A program made the position numbers and the translations under genes. DNA of 64,000 nucleotides, from positions 1,054,001 through 1,118,000 of the forward strand of contig CAJQUN010000138.1 of NCBI GenBank assembly GCA_907163345.1. The letters run 5' to 3'. This stretch comes from Haberlea rhodopensis. Taxonomy: Eukaryota; Streptophyta; Magnoliopsida; Lamiales; Gesneriaceae. Positions 1 to 10,978 of the stretch are shown piece after piece (position 1 is the stretch's first letter; every line of letters begins with the position of its first letter). The notes beneath the pieces were generated by a model. The model saw nothing but the letters and a program-made list of their open reading frames with translations. It searched no databases and was not told the DNA's origin.

Positions 1-732
1 CAACAGTGGAGACGAGCATATATGATACTGATCAACAAAAGCTTGTGCAATAAAAGAATGTGATGCACCAGTATCAATCAACAGAAAAGCAGGATAAGTA
101 AATAAAGTACACTTACCTGCTATCACAGTATCAGGAGCTGCCTCTGCTTCCTCCTTATTCAGTGCATACACCTGAGCCTGAGGTGTTCCTGCCCTCTGTC
201 CTCCACCAGACTGTAGTACACCCTGTGGTCTTTGCTGCACTGTATTCTCTGACACTGGTCCTCTCCTCTGTTGTCCACCCACTTGAGGACAATCACGGAT
301 CACATGTCCTGGTTTCCCACAACGGAAACAAACCACCGTATCAAACTGTGGACAATTTCTTTGATAATGTGGCCCTCCACATTTAAAACATTGTAATCCA
401 CGTCCACTACTACTACTACTGCCTTGGGACTGTCCTTTCGATTTGCTATCCTCCCCTTTTCTTGATCCAAAACGTTTTCCACTAAACCTAGATGAAGATG
501 CACCACCTCGTGGTGATTTAAATGATTCCCCTCTAGGTCTCATACTGTCAGATGTAGGTGGTTGAGCTTGTCCAACATCTGTATATACCCCTACAGCAAT
601 CTCAGCCATTTCCGCTCTAGTCAACATTTCTTCATATGATGTAGGGTTATTGGACATTACCCTGTCAAACAATTCAGGTCTCAACCCTTTTACAAACTGC
701 CTGATCTTTGCCTTGGTGTTAACAGCCATATG
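1..732 (-). CDS. gag-pro: Gy2 gag C-terminal half plus start of aspartic protease (partial)
   Basis: Reading leftwards from 732 the frame stays open to base 1 and off the window. It gives the end of the capsid region (KGLRPELFDRVMSNNPTSYE), a basic Ser/Arg-rich linker, two zinc knuckles at about 300-392 (first C-x2-C-x3-H-x4-C, second C-x2-C-x4-H-x4-C), and the protease active site DTGASHSF at 52-75. In this family Gag packages element RNA and the protease matures the polyprotein in cytoplasmic particles. The N-terminal half is at 9321-9823; the break is the insertion of Gy3, and I see no stop or frameshift in either half. The frame has no stop inside the window, so a search for closed ORFs misses it. 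Confidence 0.9.
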
Positions 733-1310
733 TCTAATGTAGGGCCTTCCTACCTTAACATCGTATTAATAACATATTAGGGACTAAACATGCATTTATG
801 ATTTCTTAGGGCTCCGGTTATTACGCGAGTTATTAGAATTACAGGCCAAAATAAAACTTCAAGCAAATTAATTACATTCTCAAATGAATGGCGCTATAGA
901 ATTATACTACTCCTGGAGTAGAGACTATACCAAATCCTGAATCCTAATTCGTAAGGCATCTCGAAGCTCACTTCTTCAACCCCGCCCATAGCCCTTCAAA
1001 TCCCAATGTGTACCTACAGGAACAACCCATCGTGAGCATATTCATCATTACTCAATATCATAGGGTAATGGCATATAAATAAATGCATGAAGTAAATGGG
1101 TAACGTATACTTCCTGGTTAATCGTAATAACCCTCTTTGGTTGTCCCTGTTTCATGGTCATGCATATAATCGTTAGTTCCCGACATAAATGATTAAAATC
1201 ATACTTCACATATATGCTCATAACAAACTATGTTAATTAGAAATGGGATTGTCCGGGTTCCATTATGACAGCGGTATAATTGGCCCCCTCGCTCGACATA
1301 ACACATCATA

Positions 1311-1512
1311 TGATACCCATCGCTACGCCTTGATAGCGGATGTATCTCTTTGTTCAGCGGATGATACCCCTCGCTACGCCTTGATAGCGGATGTACCCCC
1401 TCGCTTAGCGGATGATACCCATCGCTACACCTTGATAGCGGATGTACCCCATCGCTCAGCGGATGATACCCATCGCTACACCTTGATAGCGGATGTACCC
1501 CATCGCTCATTT
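1311..1512. repeat. 51-bp tandem hairpin array in Gy3 3' LTR
   Basis: About four copies of a 51-bp unit built from a 30-bp part (GGATGATACCCATCGCTACA...TAGC) and a 21-bp part (GGATGTACCCCATCGCTCAGC). Each part pairs ATCGCT with AGCGGAT, so each can fold into a short hairpin. Because 51 is divisible by three, open frames arise on both strands with a 17-residue repeat; I do not regard them as proteins. The second copy of the array is at 7244-7445. Confidence 0.85.
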
Positions 1513-1589
1513 ATGTGAGCGGCAAGACCTTCCTCGCTTGCCCATAATAACCACCGGACATTCAACCATTCTTAAGAACATAGTTTCAT

Positions 1590-2200
1590 ATTCATCATAA
1601 ACATCATAGCATCTTATAAACATCATCATCTTGTAAACATCATTATCATGTAAGCATTATCATCTTATAGACATCATCGTCTCATCATAATCGTTATAGT
1701 AACGTGATATCATCATCATTTATCGTAACATCATCGTAAGCATCTCTTCATCTTAATTCATCATAAACATCATCATCTTTTATCATAACATCATCGTAAG
1801 TGTCATCGTAACTTATCATAAGCATCATCATCATTTATCATAACATCATCGTAAGCGTCATCGTAACTTATCATAAGCATCATCATCATTTATCATAACA
1901 TCATCGTAAGCATCATCGTAACTTATCATGAGCATCATCATCATTTATCATAACATCATCGTAAGCGTCTCTTCATCTTAATTCATTATGAAAATCATCT
2001 TTATTTATCAAGCATCTTATCATCTTTATCCATCATAAAATCATCTTTACTTATCAAGTATCTTATCATCTTTATTCATCATAAAATCATCTTTACTTAT
2101 CAAGTATCTTATCATCTTTATTCATCATAAAATCATCTTTACTTATCAAGTATCTTATCATATTTATTCATCATACACATCATCATAGCATCGTAAATTC
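1590..2200. repeat. CATCAT-rich tandem array in Gy3 3' LTR
   Basis: About 600 bp of low-complexity repeats. The first part is built of CATCATC, CGTAAGC and TTATCATAA words with a period near 57 bp (three clear copies around 1790-1960). The second part has a period near 47 bp with TTATCATCTTTATTCATC and AAAATCATCTTTACTTATC words (about 2020-2170). The same array is in the 5' LTR at 7523-8133. Confidence 0.85.
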
Positions 2201-2250
2201 TTATACAATTATAGTATGATCATAATATAGGAGTATGGTTTACCGTCCGA

Positions 2251-2275
2251 TGCCCGTACGTCTCTTACGTACCTT
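2251..2275 (-). other. GTACGT inverted box, Gy3 3' LTR
   Basis: On the minus strand: GGTACGTAAGAGACGTACGG then GCA. It is an imperfect inverted repeat of GTACGT around a 4-6 bp centre. The same box occurs at a matching place in Gy1, Gy4, Gy5, N1, N2 and S1 LTRs. The second Gy3 copy is 8184-8208. Function unknown to me. Confidence 0.75.
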
Positions 2276-2430
2276 AATTCCAAAAATGGAGAAGTTGTAG
2301 AACTTTATCTCCTTGAAGTTGTGGGTACCTGAGATGGTTCTACATAACCATACAAATCGATATTAGAAGCTAATTATAGTCCAATATCCAAAAATCCCAC
2401 AAAAACATCAAAAATACACATTTTGGTGTC

Positions 2431-2645
2431 TCGCGATCGATCTCCATGAAGTCCCGATCGATCGCGAGATCACACTGCCTCGTCCAACAAAAATTTCCAA
2501 TTCGCGATCGATCGCCGAGTTTGCGCCGATCGATCGCGACCTCGCCGATCGATCGCGCCAAACTCGCGATCGATCGCTGAAGGCTACTGCCTTCTCCCCT
2601 GTAGCTCGCGATCGATCGGTGGAGGGTGCCGATCGATCGCCGAGT
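2431..2645. repeat. CGATCGATCG palindrome cluster, Gy3 3' LTR
   Basis: Eight GCGATCGATCGC-like palindromes within about 215 bp, separated by 10-40 bp of unrelated sequence. The surrounding LTR is AT-rich, so this is a local island of CpG. Lengths and spacers differ from a simple satellite. An equal cluster is at 8364-8578 in the other LTR. Confidence 0.95.
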
Positions 2646-3094
2646 CCTGTAGGTCCGATTTTCGGGCACTATTCATCCTTCTCCTTCCCCAACACAAACA
2701 AACTCAAATATCAAAACACCAACCATACCAAATCACTACAAATCTTCAATAAACATCCTCATATAACCATAAATCATACCCCAACTACACACAACACATA
2801 CCCAAAACAAACCCACATAATTTACTTCAAAATCAACCCATTTCAACACCAAACATCATAAAACTTTTAGGAATGGTTCCATACCTCTTGTAGGCTCCAA
2901 ATCCTAACAAAGATCACATAAACAAAGTTTTTGTGAAGTTTTCTTCTTCCTTCCTTGGTGAATTTCGAAAATGGGAGATGGGTTAGGGTTGAGGAATGAA
3001 TTGGGGATTTTAAAAGTGATTGGTAAAGTAAGTGGGTATAGGGGGAAAAGGGGGTTATAAGGTTAATATTAAAATTATACCCCAAAGTTAACAT

Positions 3095-3106
3095 GATGTA
3101 TAAAAC
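3095..3106 (-). promoter_or_regulatory. TATA-like site in Gy3 3' LTR
   Basis: Minus strand GTTTTATACATC, about 290 bp inside the LTR, preceded by the GGTGTTTTATAC context also found in Gy4. A position a few hundred bp into the LTR fits the U3/R border of plant gypsy elements. Assignment rests on motif and position only; the 5' LTR copy is at 9028-9039. Confidence 0.45.
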
Positions 3107-3387
3107 ACCCCAACATGGTATTTTAACAGCATTTATAAAAATTCATTAAACTTCCACTAAATCATGCTTTCCTCATAATTAACCATCAACATAATTAAAT
3201 CATGTTAACACCTCATATTCTAACATGCATAACATGTACCCTGAAATGCAACCCTGGGTCACGCCTATCATGACTAACCATTTCAACATGATAATTAATT
3301 TCAACACGTAAATCAATCATCAACATAATTCATCATATAAACATAATTAATGCCTTAATTGCAATTAATCATTTCGGGGGCATCACA

Positions 3388-3402
3388 TTACTCCCCTACT
3401 TA
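3388..3402 (-). other. Gy3 polypurine tract
   Basis: Minus-strand AAGTAGGGGAGTAA directly abuts the LTR start TGTGATG. It primes plus-strand DNA synthesis in LTR elements. Just upstream (3403-3425) lies the conserved sequence TTCGAGGACGAAATC seen in all Tekay-type elements here. Confidence 0.9.
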
Positions 3403-3457
3403 TAAGATTTCGTCCTCGAAATCGCATGCACTTACCCCGAAAGAAACTAAACATAAA

Positions 3458-4012
3458 TCACATACCAGAGAATAGTTCCGGGTAGTGCTGTACCATATGC
3501 CGCTCCGTCTCCCACATAGCCTCCTTGACACCCCGACGATCCCACTGAACTTTAATCATCGGTATAATCTTGCTTCGTAATCTGCGATCCTCATGATCCA
3601 GAATTCTGATCGGTCGTTCAACGCAGGATACATCTGAGTCCAACTGCACTTCAGTGGGCTGTAAAACATGAGACGGGTCTGGCTCATACTTCCGTAGCAT
3701 AGAAACGTGGAAACATCGTGAATCCCAGATAAGGACGGCGGTAGAGCCAAACTGTAGGTTACGGTACCGATATGCTGCAATACTTCATATGGATCAACAT
3801 ACCTCGGGGGTAACTTCCCCCGCATACCAAGACGAACTACACCCCTGAAGGGTGAGATTTTCAAGAAGACCCTGTCTCCTACTTGGAATTCCAGCGGTCG
3901 TCGCCGCTTATTGGCATAGGCCGCTCGCCTATCCTGGGCCGCTTTCATCTTTTGGCGTATCAACTTAATCTTGTCTTACATATCCTTAATCATATCTGGT
4001 CCTCCGACCGCT
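3458..4012 (-). pseudogene. Gy3 integrase C-terminus and chromodomain-like tail (decayed)
   Basis: Readable in two overlapping frames: KISPFRGVVRLGMRGKLPPR, then MLRKYEPDPSHVLQPTEVQL and RPIRILDHEDRRLRSKIIPM with IKVQWDRRGV and ELFSGM. This is the GPY/F-type integrase C-terminus followed by the truncated chromodomain of Tekay/Del chromoviruses, which targets integration to heterochromatin in that family. A frameshift near 3700 joins the two frames. Compared with the intact version in Gy5 there are many substitutions. Confidence 0.85.
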
Positions 4013-4850
4013 TTACTAGTCAAGTCCTCCCAATACAGCGGTGACCTACATCGTCGTCCGTAAAGAGCTTCAAAAGGAGTTATTTGAATGCTCGTCTGAT
4101 AGCTGATAATATAGGAGAACTCCATTATTGGCACTGAATCTTGCCACGGAGTATCAAACTCCTAAACACATGCCCTCGACATGTCCTCGAGCGTCTGAAG
4201 GGTACGCTCTGTCTGGCCGCCTGACTGAGGGTGATAAGCTGTACTCAGTATCACTTCTGTGCCCAAAGCTGTCTGAATACCCTCCCAGAAATGTGGAGTA
4301 AAGCTTGGGTCTCTGTCAGACACAATCGAGACTGGAACCCCATGCAACCTCACCACACCCCGCACATATCATTGGGTCATCTTTAGGTACGCAAAAGTCA
4401 TACAGTAGGGGATGAAGTGAGCTACCTTCGTTAGCCTATCCACGATCACCCAGATCGCATCGAATCCAGAGGCCGTTCTTGGTAAGTGGGTCACAAAGTC
4501 CATAATGATATGCCACCACTTCCACTTGGGTACCTTCAAGCTCTTCAGCTCGCCACCAGGCCTCTGTCTTTCTGCCTTTACCTATTGGCAGATCAAACAT
4601 CTTATAACGAAAGCGATCACATCGTGCTTCATGCGTCTCCACCAGAACTGACCACTTAGGTCCTTATACATTTTCCTTACTCCCAGGTGGATACTGAATC
4701 GACTACTATGAGCTTGTTCTGACATTCTTTTAAGCAACTCCGGCGTATCTGGGACTACCCATCGGTTGTCCAATCTCAAGGAATCGTCCTCAGCCACTCT
4801 AACTTTGATGGCTGACCCCGAAGTACCAATAATGACCACCTCGGAACCTC
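4013..4850 (-). pseudogene. Gy3 integrase zinc finger and catalytic core (decayed)
   Basis: The HHCC finger is recognisable at about 4582-4720 (AHSSRFSIHLG...RCLIC). The core is recognisable at 4162-4365, with the second Asp in VSDRDP and the Glu in GGQTER. Between them the frame is lost: stops and frameshifts separate the finger from the core, so no functional integrase can be made from this copy. Confidence 0.85.
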
Positions 4851-5290
4851 ATTCTCTGACCTCTGGGCTTTCCTGGTAATCTTGAATATGTCTGGCTCAG
4901 TCAACAAGGTTGACACTCGCACTGGCGACGTGTCCACATCAAAATCATAGTCCAGATGGCAACAAGAGGTCATCATCGCTGATAACACATAGTGTCCTCA
5001 GCAGTTCACTTCACTTCCAACTTAAGGCGTCTGCTGTCAAATTTGCTTTACATGAATAGTCCATCTATCTTCTTTGTTGCCTATTCAACTCAGCCTGTGT
5101 GAACAAAACTTTAGGCTCTTATAGTCCGTGTAGATGGCAAACGACGTACCATGCAAGTAATGCCTCCAAATCTTCAAGGCAAATATAACGGCTGCTAGCT
5201 CCAAATCGTGGACTGGGTACCTATCCTCATGTGGTTTCAACCGCCTCGATGTACAAGCCAGATGCATTCGTGTACAAGGCAAACCTCTTA
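4851..5290 (-). pseudogene. Gy3 RNase H and connector (decayed)
   Basis: At 5085-5282 the frame reads the RNase H middle, YPVHDLELAAVIFALKIWRH with YTDYKSLKF (TDHKSL in the siblings), and then loses frame. At 4776-4988 the downstream connector is recognisable (MMTSCCHLDYDFDVDTSPV). RNase H removes RNA template during reverse transcription. Several frameshifts are present. Confidence 0.8.
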
Positions 5291-6050
5291 TTCTCAGAAA
5301 GAATTACCAATATAGGTGTCGTAGTCAAACAACGCTTCAATTCTTGGAAGCTTTCCTCACAAGCTTCGGACCAAAAGAACGACACTCCTCTCTGAGTCAG
5401 CCGTGTCAGGGGTCTGGCAATCCCTAAGGATCTGGAGTACTGTCCTCAAGTGCTTTACATGTTCCTCTTCAGTCCGAGAGTAAATAAGCACATCGTCAAT
5501 GAAAACTATGACGAACTGATCCAAACATGGTTGGGGCATTCTGCTCATCAGGCTCATAAAACAGCTAGGGCATTCGTCACCCCAAAGGCATGACTAAGAA
5601 TCCGTAATGCCCACATCTAGTCCTGGAAGCTGTCTTATGTACATCATCCTCTCGAACTCGAATCTGATGATGCCCCGATCTCAGATCGATCTTACTGTAG
5701 AGCCTCGTACTCTGCAGCTAATTGAACAATTCATCAATCCTCGGAAGTGGATACTTATTCCTCATCATGGCTTTGTTCAGTTGTCTGAAATCGATGTACA
5801 GCCGCATTGAACCATCTTTCTTCTTAACAAATAAAACTGGTGCATCCCAGGGTGTATATAACCCTTGTCAAGGAGCTCCTGCAAATGAACATTTAACTCC
5901 CTTAGTTCCGCTGGTGCCATCCTATACAGGGCACGAGAAATGGTAGACGTCCCTGGTAGTAACTTAATCCCAAACTCGACCTCTCTCGTCGGTGGGAATC
6001 CGGGAATCTCTTCCGAAAATACATCAGGAGACACCGCCACTACGGGCACA
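5291..6050 (-). pseudogene. Gy3 reverse transcriptase (decayed)
   Basis: At 5357-5557 the catalytic motif is preserved in DQFVIVFIDDVLIYSRTEEE, the gypsy equivalent of YxDD. At 5777-6049 the N-terminal part reads EEIPGFPPTREVEFGIKLLP and the PYRMAPAELREL-like region. Between these blocks the frame is broken and a stretch that in Gy5 encodes part of the palm and the 140-residue connector is shortened or missing. Confidence 0.85.
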
Positions 6051-6425
6051 TCCTCAACCTTTAACTCTTTCCTCTTTTCAGTAATATCAACAGCATAGAT
6101 GAGATATCATTTATGGTCTCATCCCAATATCTGTGCCATCCTAACAGCAAATATTAACGGAATCCTTGAACGGGAACCATCCCCATAGAATGTCCATTGG
6201 ACTCCCATATCAGACTTGAATCGGACAGTCCTTGTCTGCAGTCCACAACTGCCTGATACTTGATCAGCACATCGATGCCCACATCGAAGTCTGACATTCC
6301 CAGAACAATCAAGTCTGTCCTCAGCTCGTTACCCTCAAAATAAATGAGGCCGTCATAACCAATCTAATCAGTAAACTTCTTCCAGCGGGGGTCGAGACTA
6401 CAAGAGGCGTGGGCGACGGAGAAGT
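6051..6425 (-). pseudogene. Gy3 protease C-terminal remnant
   Basis: Minus-strand sequence resembling the end of the Tekay protease (STP-G-, FEGNELRTDLIVLGMSDFDV, YQAVVDCR) runs from about 6425 down to 6100. The DTGASHSF active-site segment is missing. The 5' boundary near 6425 is the gag deletion junction. Confidence 0.75.
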
Positions 6426-6654
6426 GCATATAACATCGTATCACTTACTTCTGCATTTGCTGCTATGCTGCAACCAAGGGTTAACAACGATACCCAAAAG
6501 CAGTTCATATAATACATCGTTAGAGAAACAAAACATGTTAGTACATCATCATATCCTTCATATGCAACATATGCATAAAACATGTTAAAAGTAAGCACCT
6601 AGCCAACTTATTGCTAAGGCTACCCTTCACTCGTTCCCGGGTTATCTAACCACT
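6426..6654 (-). other. Gy3 leader ending in a gag deletion
   Basis: Leader sequence from the primer site to the expected gag start. At about 6455 the minus strand reads GTTGCAGCATAGCAGC, where intact relatives have ACAGCATGGC at the gag start. About 30 bp later the sequence jumps to protease. All of gag is therefore deleted. One 66-residue frame crosses this region but is only leader read through. Confidence 0.8.
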
Positions 6655-6666
6655 GCTCTGATACCA
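6655..6666 (-). other. Gy3 primer binding site (tRNA-iMet type)
   Basis: Minus strand TGGTATCAGAGC, four bases (TTAG) after the end of the 5' LTR. This is complementary to the 3' end of plant initiator methionine tRNA and primes minus-strand synthesis. Confidence 0.95.
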
Positions 6667-6670
6667 CTAA

Positions 6671-9320
6671 TGTAGGGCCTTCCTACCTTAACATCGTATT
6701 AATAACATATTAGGGACTAAACATGCATTTATGATTTCTTAGGGCTCCGGTTATTACGCGAGTTATTAGAATTACAGGCCAAAATAAAACTTCAAGCAAA
6801 TTAATTACATTCTCAAATGAATGGCGCTATAGAATTATACTACTCCTGGAGTAGAGACTATACCAAATCCTGAATCCTAATTCGTAAGGCATCTCGAAGC
6901 TCACTTCTTCAACCCCGCCCATAGCCCTTCAAATCCCAATGTGTACCTACAGGAACAACCCATCGTGAGCATATTCATCATTACTCAATATCATAGGGTA
7001 ATGGCATATAAATAAATGCATGAAGTAAATGGGTAACGTATACTTCCTGGTTAATCGTAATAACCCTCTTTGGTTGTCCCTGTTTCATGGTCATGCATAT
7101 AATCGTTAGTTCCCGACATAAATGATTAAAATCATACTTCACATATATGCTCATAACAAACTATGTTAATTAGAAATGGGATTGTCCGGGTTCCATTATG
7201 ACAGCGGTATAATTGGCCCCCTCGCTCGACATAACACATCATATGATACCCATCGCTACGCCTTGATAGCGGATGTATCTCTTTGTTCAGCGGATGATAC
7301 CCCTCGCTACGCCTTGATAGCGGATGTACCCCCTCGCTTAGCGGATGATACCCATCGCTACACCTTGATAGCGGATGTACCCCATCGCTCAGCGGATGAT
7401 ACCCATCGCTACACCTTGATAGCGGATGTACCCCATCGCTCATTTATGTGAGCGGCAAGACCTTCCTCGCTTGCCCATAATAACCACCGGACATTCAACC
7501 ATTCTTAAGAACATAGTTTCATATTCATCATAAACATCATAGCATCTTATAAACATCATCATCTTGTAAACATCATTATCATGTAAGCATTATCATCTTA
7601 TAGACATCATCGTCTCATCATAATCGTTATAGTAACGTGATATCATCATCATTTATCGTAACATCATCGTAAGCATCTCTTCATCTTAATTCATCATAAA
7701 CATCATCATCTTTTATCATAACATCATCGTAAGTGTCATCGTAACTTATCATAAGCATCATCATCATTTATCATAACATCATCGTAAGCGTCATCGTAAC
7801 TTATCATAAGCATCATCATCATTTATCATAACATCATCGTAAGCATCATCGTAACTTATCATGAGCATCATCATCATTTATCATAACATCATCGTAAGCG
7901 TCTCTTCATCTTAATTCATTATGAAAATCATCTTTATTTATCAAGCATCTTATCATCTTTATCCATCATAAAATCATCTTTACTTATCAAGTATCTTATC
8001 ATCTTTATTCATCATAAAATCATCTTTACTTATCAAGTATCTTATCATCTTTATTCATCATAAAATCATCTTTACTTATCAAGTATCTTATCATATTTAT
8101 TCATCATACACATCATCATAGCATCGTAAATTCTTATACAATTATAGTATGATCATAATATAGGAGTATGGTTTACCGTCCGATGCCCGTACGTCTCTTA
8201 CGTACCTTAATTCCAAAAATGGAGAAGTTGTAGAACTTTATCTCCTTGAAGTTGTGGGTACCTGAGATGGTTCTACATAACCATACAAATCGATATTAGA
8301 AGCTAATTATAGTCCAATATCCAAAAATCCCACAAAAACATCAAAAATACACATTTTGGTGTCTCGCGATCGATCTCCATGAAGTCCCGATCGATCGCGA
8401 GATCACACTGCCTCGTCCAACAAAAATTTCCAATTCGCGATCGATCGCCGAGTTTGCGCCGATCGATCGCGACCTCGCCGATCGATCGCGCCAAACTCGC
8501 GATCGATCGCTGAAGGCTACTGCCTTCTCCCCTGTAGCTCGCGATCGATCGGTGGAGGGTGCCGATCGATCGCCGAGTCCTGTAGGTCCGATTTTCGGGC
8601 ACTATTCATCCTTCTCCTTCCCCAACACAAACAAACTCAAATATCAAAACACCAACCATACCAAATCACTACAAATCTTCAATAAACATCCTCATATAAC
8701 CATAAATCATACCCCAACTACACACAACACATACCCAAAACAAACCCACATAATTTACTTCAAAATCAACCCATTTCAACACCAAACATCATAAAACTTT
8801 TAGGAATGGTTCCATACCTCTTGTAGGCTCCAAATCCTAACAAAGATCACATAAACAAAGTTTTTGTGAAGTTTTCTTCTTCCTTCCTTGGTGAATTTCG
8901 AAAATGGGAGATGGGTTAGGGTTGAGGAATGAATTGGGGATTTTAAAAGTGATTGGTAAAGTAAGTGGGTATAGGGGGAAAAGGGGGTTATAAGGTTAAT
9001 ATTAAAATTATACCCCAAAGTTAACATGATGTATAAAACACCCCAACATGGTATTTTAACAGCATTTATAAAAATTCATTAAACTTCCACTAAATCATGC
9101 TTTCCTCATAATTAACCATCAACATAATTAAATCATGTTAACACCTCATATTCTAACATGCATAACATGTACCCTGAAATGCAACCCTGGGTCACGCCTA
9201 TCATGACTAACCATTTCAACATGATAATTAATTTCAACACGTAAATCAATCATCAACATAATTCATCATATAAACATAATTAATGCCTTAATTGCAATTA
9301 ATCATTTCGGGGGCATCACA
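6671..9320 (-). repeat. Gy3 5' LTR
   Basis: Second copy of the 2650-bp LTR, 5933 bp from the first, with the same modules: hairpin array 7244-7445, CATCAT array 7523-8133, GTACGT box 8184-8208, palindrome cluster 8364-8578, TATA-like site 9028-9039. Every segment I compared was identical to 738-3387. Confidence 0.95.
8364..8578. repeat. CGATCGATCG palindrome cluster, Gy3 5' LTR
   Basis: Copy of the 2431-2645 cluster, same palindromes and spacers. Confidence 0.95.
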
Positions 9321-9823
9321 GGCACATACCGGAGCAAAGAAGAGTAATGCACAGCATAATCAGATACTGTCATTGATCCCTGTCTCAAATGCGTAAATTC
9401 ATCTTCTTTCCTCTGCCTTGCAGCAACAGAGAAATAATGCTCCAGAAACTTCGTTCGAAATACATCCCAGTTAACCGTATGTCCTTGAGCCCTCAACTCA
9501 AGTACTGTGGACTTCCACCACATCATAGCTTTCTTAGCTAACTGGAATTCCGCTAAGCGTAACCACGCAGTCTTGGCACACGGTGCAGATACAAATATCT
9601 GTTCCACACGTTCCAGCCACTCCTCTGCCAGTTCCCCTGACTCAGTCCCCTCAAACCTAGGTGGCTGATAGCTCAGAAATTGCGTCAATGTCAATTCTCC
9701 AGGCAACAGTACATGTTCCACTGGTCCTTGTTCAATCGGTGGTGGTGGCACAGGCACCATCCTCACACTGGCATTGCCACTCAGGGCATCCCCAACATCC
9801 TCATGATACCCTCTGTCTGTCAT
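9321..9823 (-). CDS. gag: Gy2 gag N-terminal half (interrupted)
   Basis: Starts at the ATG at 9823 (context ACAGCTATGACAGAC, matching the gag starts of Gy4 and Gy5). It reads the N-terminal and capsid region with LLPGELTLTQFLSYQPPRFE, AEEWLERVEQIF, WWKSTVLELRAQG and KEDEFTHLRQGSMTVSDYAV, ending at SLLRYVP where Gy3 is inserted. The remainder is at 1-732 in the same orientation. No other lesion is seen. Confidence 0.9.
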
Positions 9824-9996
9824 AGCTGTATAACAAGGGTTAACAATAACATTACAAGTATATAACATGTTAGAATAACATCATATTCCAAAACCTAACA
9901 TGTTCGTACCATTCTCAAAGTGTTTAGGTAACTCCCTAATACACTTCCTCTACCCATGTTCACCCCGTTCTCGAACCACTGCTCTGATACCACTAA
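9824..9996 (-). other. Gy2 leader with primer binding site 9981-9992
   Basis: Between the 5' LTR end and the gag ATG lie about 170 bp of leader. The minus strand reads TTAG then TGGTATCAGAGC at 9981-9992, the tRNA-iMet primer site. The leader has no other feature I recognise. Confidence 0.92.
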
Positions 9997-10479
9997 TGTG
10001 GGGTCCTCTTTACTTAATCCATTATGTATCTATTAAACATACATATGTGAGTCTGAATTAAGTAATTTACCATGCACAGATGAAGAGTTCATACTAGTTA
10101 AGTTGTTTACAAGGTTATCAAAAACCTAACAAACTATACAAAACATGTACATAAACAACCTAATCCAAAAGAACTCCTAGGCAGTGGTTCCCCTCGCAGC
10201 GGAAATCATGACTCACGCTCCCCACGTATATGAGTCCCTACAGAAACATTCACACAATGAGTATAGATAACAAATATCTCAGTGCAATATCAAACCACAA
10301 TATCAATATCAATGATAAAGCACAAATAAATCATCAATACGTGAATGTTCTGTATCATGCATCCACAAATGCACTATGTCATGACATGTCTCAACAATTT
10401 CCCTATTATCACGAGCCCCATATGATATGCCTAATCAGCTCAATATGACAGTGGAACCACATCACATCTGCATATTAGC

Positions 10480-10700
10480 AGCACATATCATAGTACCATG
10501 CTCATCTGTGATAATAGCCAGACTATATACCCACACCAAGTGTATATCTCACAAGCCAAAGCATATGTAGTATATCTATCGTGGCAACGATCCTAGCCAA
10601 AGCATATACCACACCAGGCATATCTCTCGAGGCAATGATCTCACCAAAGCATATACACATATCTATCAAGGCCTCCATCCCAATCATATGAAATCCATGT
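10480..10700. repeat. Degenerate tandem repeats in Gy2 LTR
   Basis: Three or more imperfect units containing CCAAAGCATATAC followed by ATATCT(A/C)TCGTGGCAACGAT or TCTCGAGGCAATGAT. They occupy the place of the CGCT/AGCG hairpin arrays in sibling LTRs but have a different sequence. Confidence 0.6.
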
Positions 10701-10978
10701 ATGAATATGCATATGAACGACCAATCATATGACACAAGGTAACATAAATCATATGATATCAAAGCCATAACATCATCATCGCATCATATCTATACTCCGT
10801 ACGTCAACATGTACCTGTATTGCGACACAAAAGCGATAAATCAGGCGTTGATAGCTAAATGCCTCTTTGCCCTGTCCCCTGAGATGTTGCTACAACAATG
10901 CCAACAATATAACATGTTATCATAGGCATTAAAATCAAATTCTACAAAAATATAAAATTTCCAACATTCTGCCTTCAC

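Larger units (their letters stand above)
738..3387 (-). repeat. Gy3 3' LTR
   Basis: Long terminal repeat, TG...CA bounded on the minus strand, followed on its 5' side by a polypurine tract (3388-3402). From its 5' end (3387) it holds an AT-rich part with a TATA-like site near 3100, a T/C-rich stretch, the CGATCGATCG cluster (2431-2645), the GTACGT box (2251-2275), a long CATCAT-type array, a 51-bp hairpin array, and a TGCTCACGATGGGTTGT...TGTAGG box near 1000-1040. Short frames on both strands here are translations of the repeats, not genes. Confidence 0.95.
738..9320 (-). mobile_element. Gy3: internally deleted Tekay-type element with matching LTRs
   Basis: The LTRs are 738-3387 (3') and 6671-9320 (5'), 2650 bp each, at a constant offset of 5933 bp. 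I found no difference between them by eye. Both start TGTGATGCCCCCGAAATG on the minus strand and end GGCCCTACA. The interior (3388-6670, 3283 bp) has a primer site, no gag, a decayed PR-RT-RH-IN-chromodomain region and a polypurine tract. It interrupts gag of Gy2. No 5-bp target duplication is visible: flanks are TCTAA (733-737) and GGCAC (9321-9325). Confidence 0.92.

Noticed and set aside
2431..2645. HIP1-like GCGATCGC sites implying cyanobacterial DNA
   Set aside because: The palindromes are inside plant LTRs with eukaryotic retrotransposon genes; the resemblance is limited to the core.
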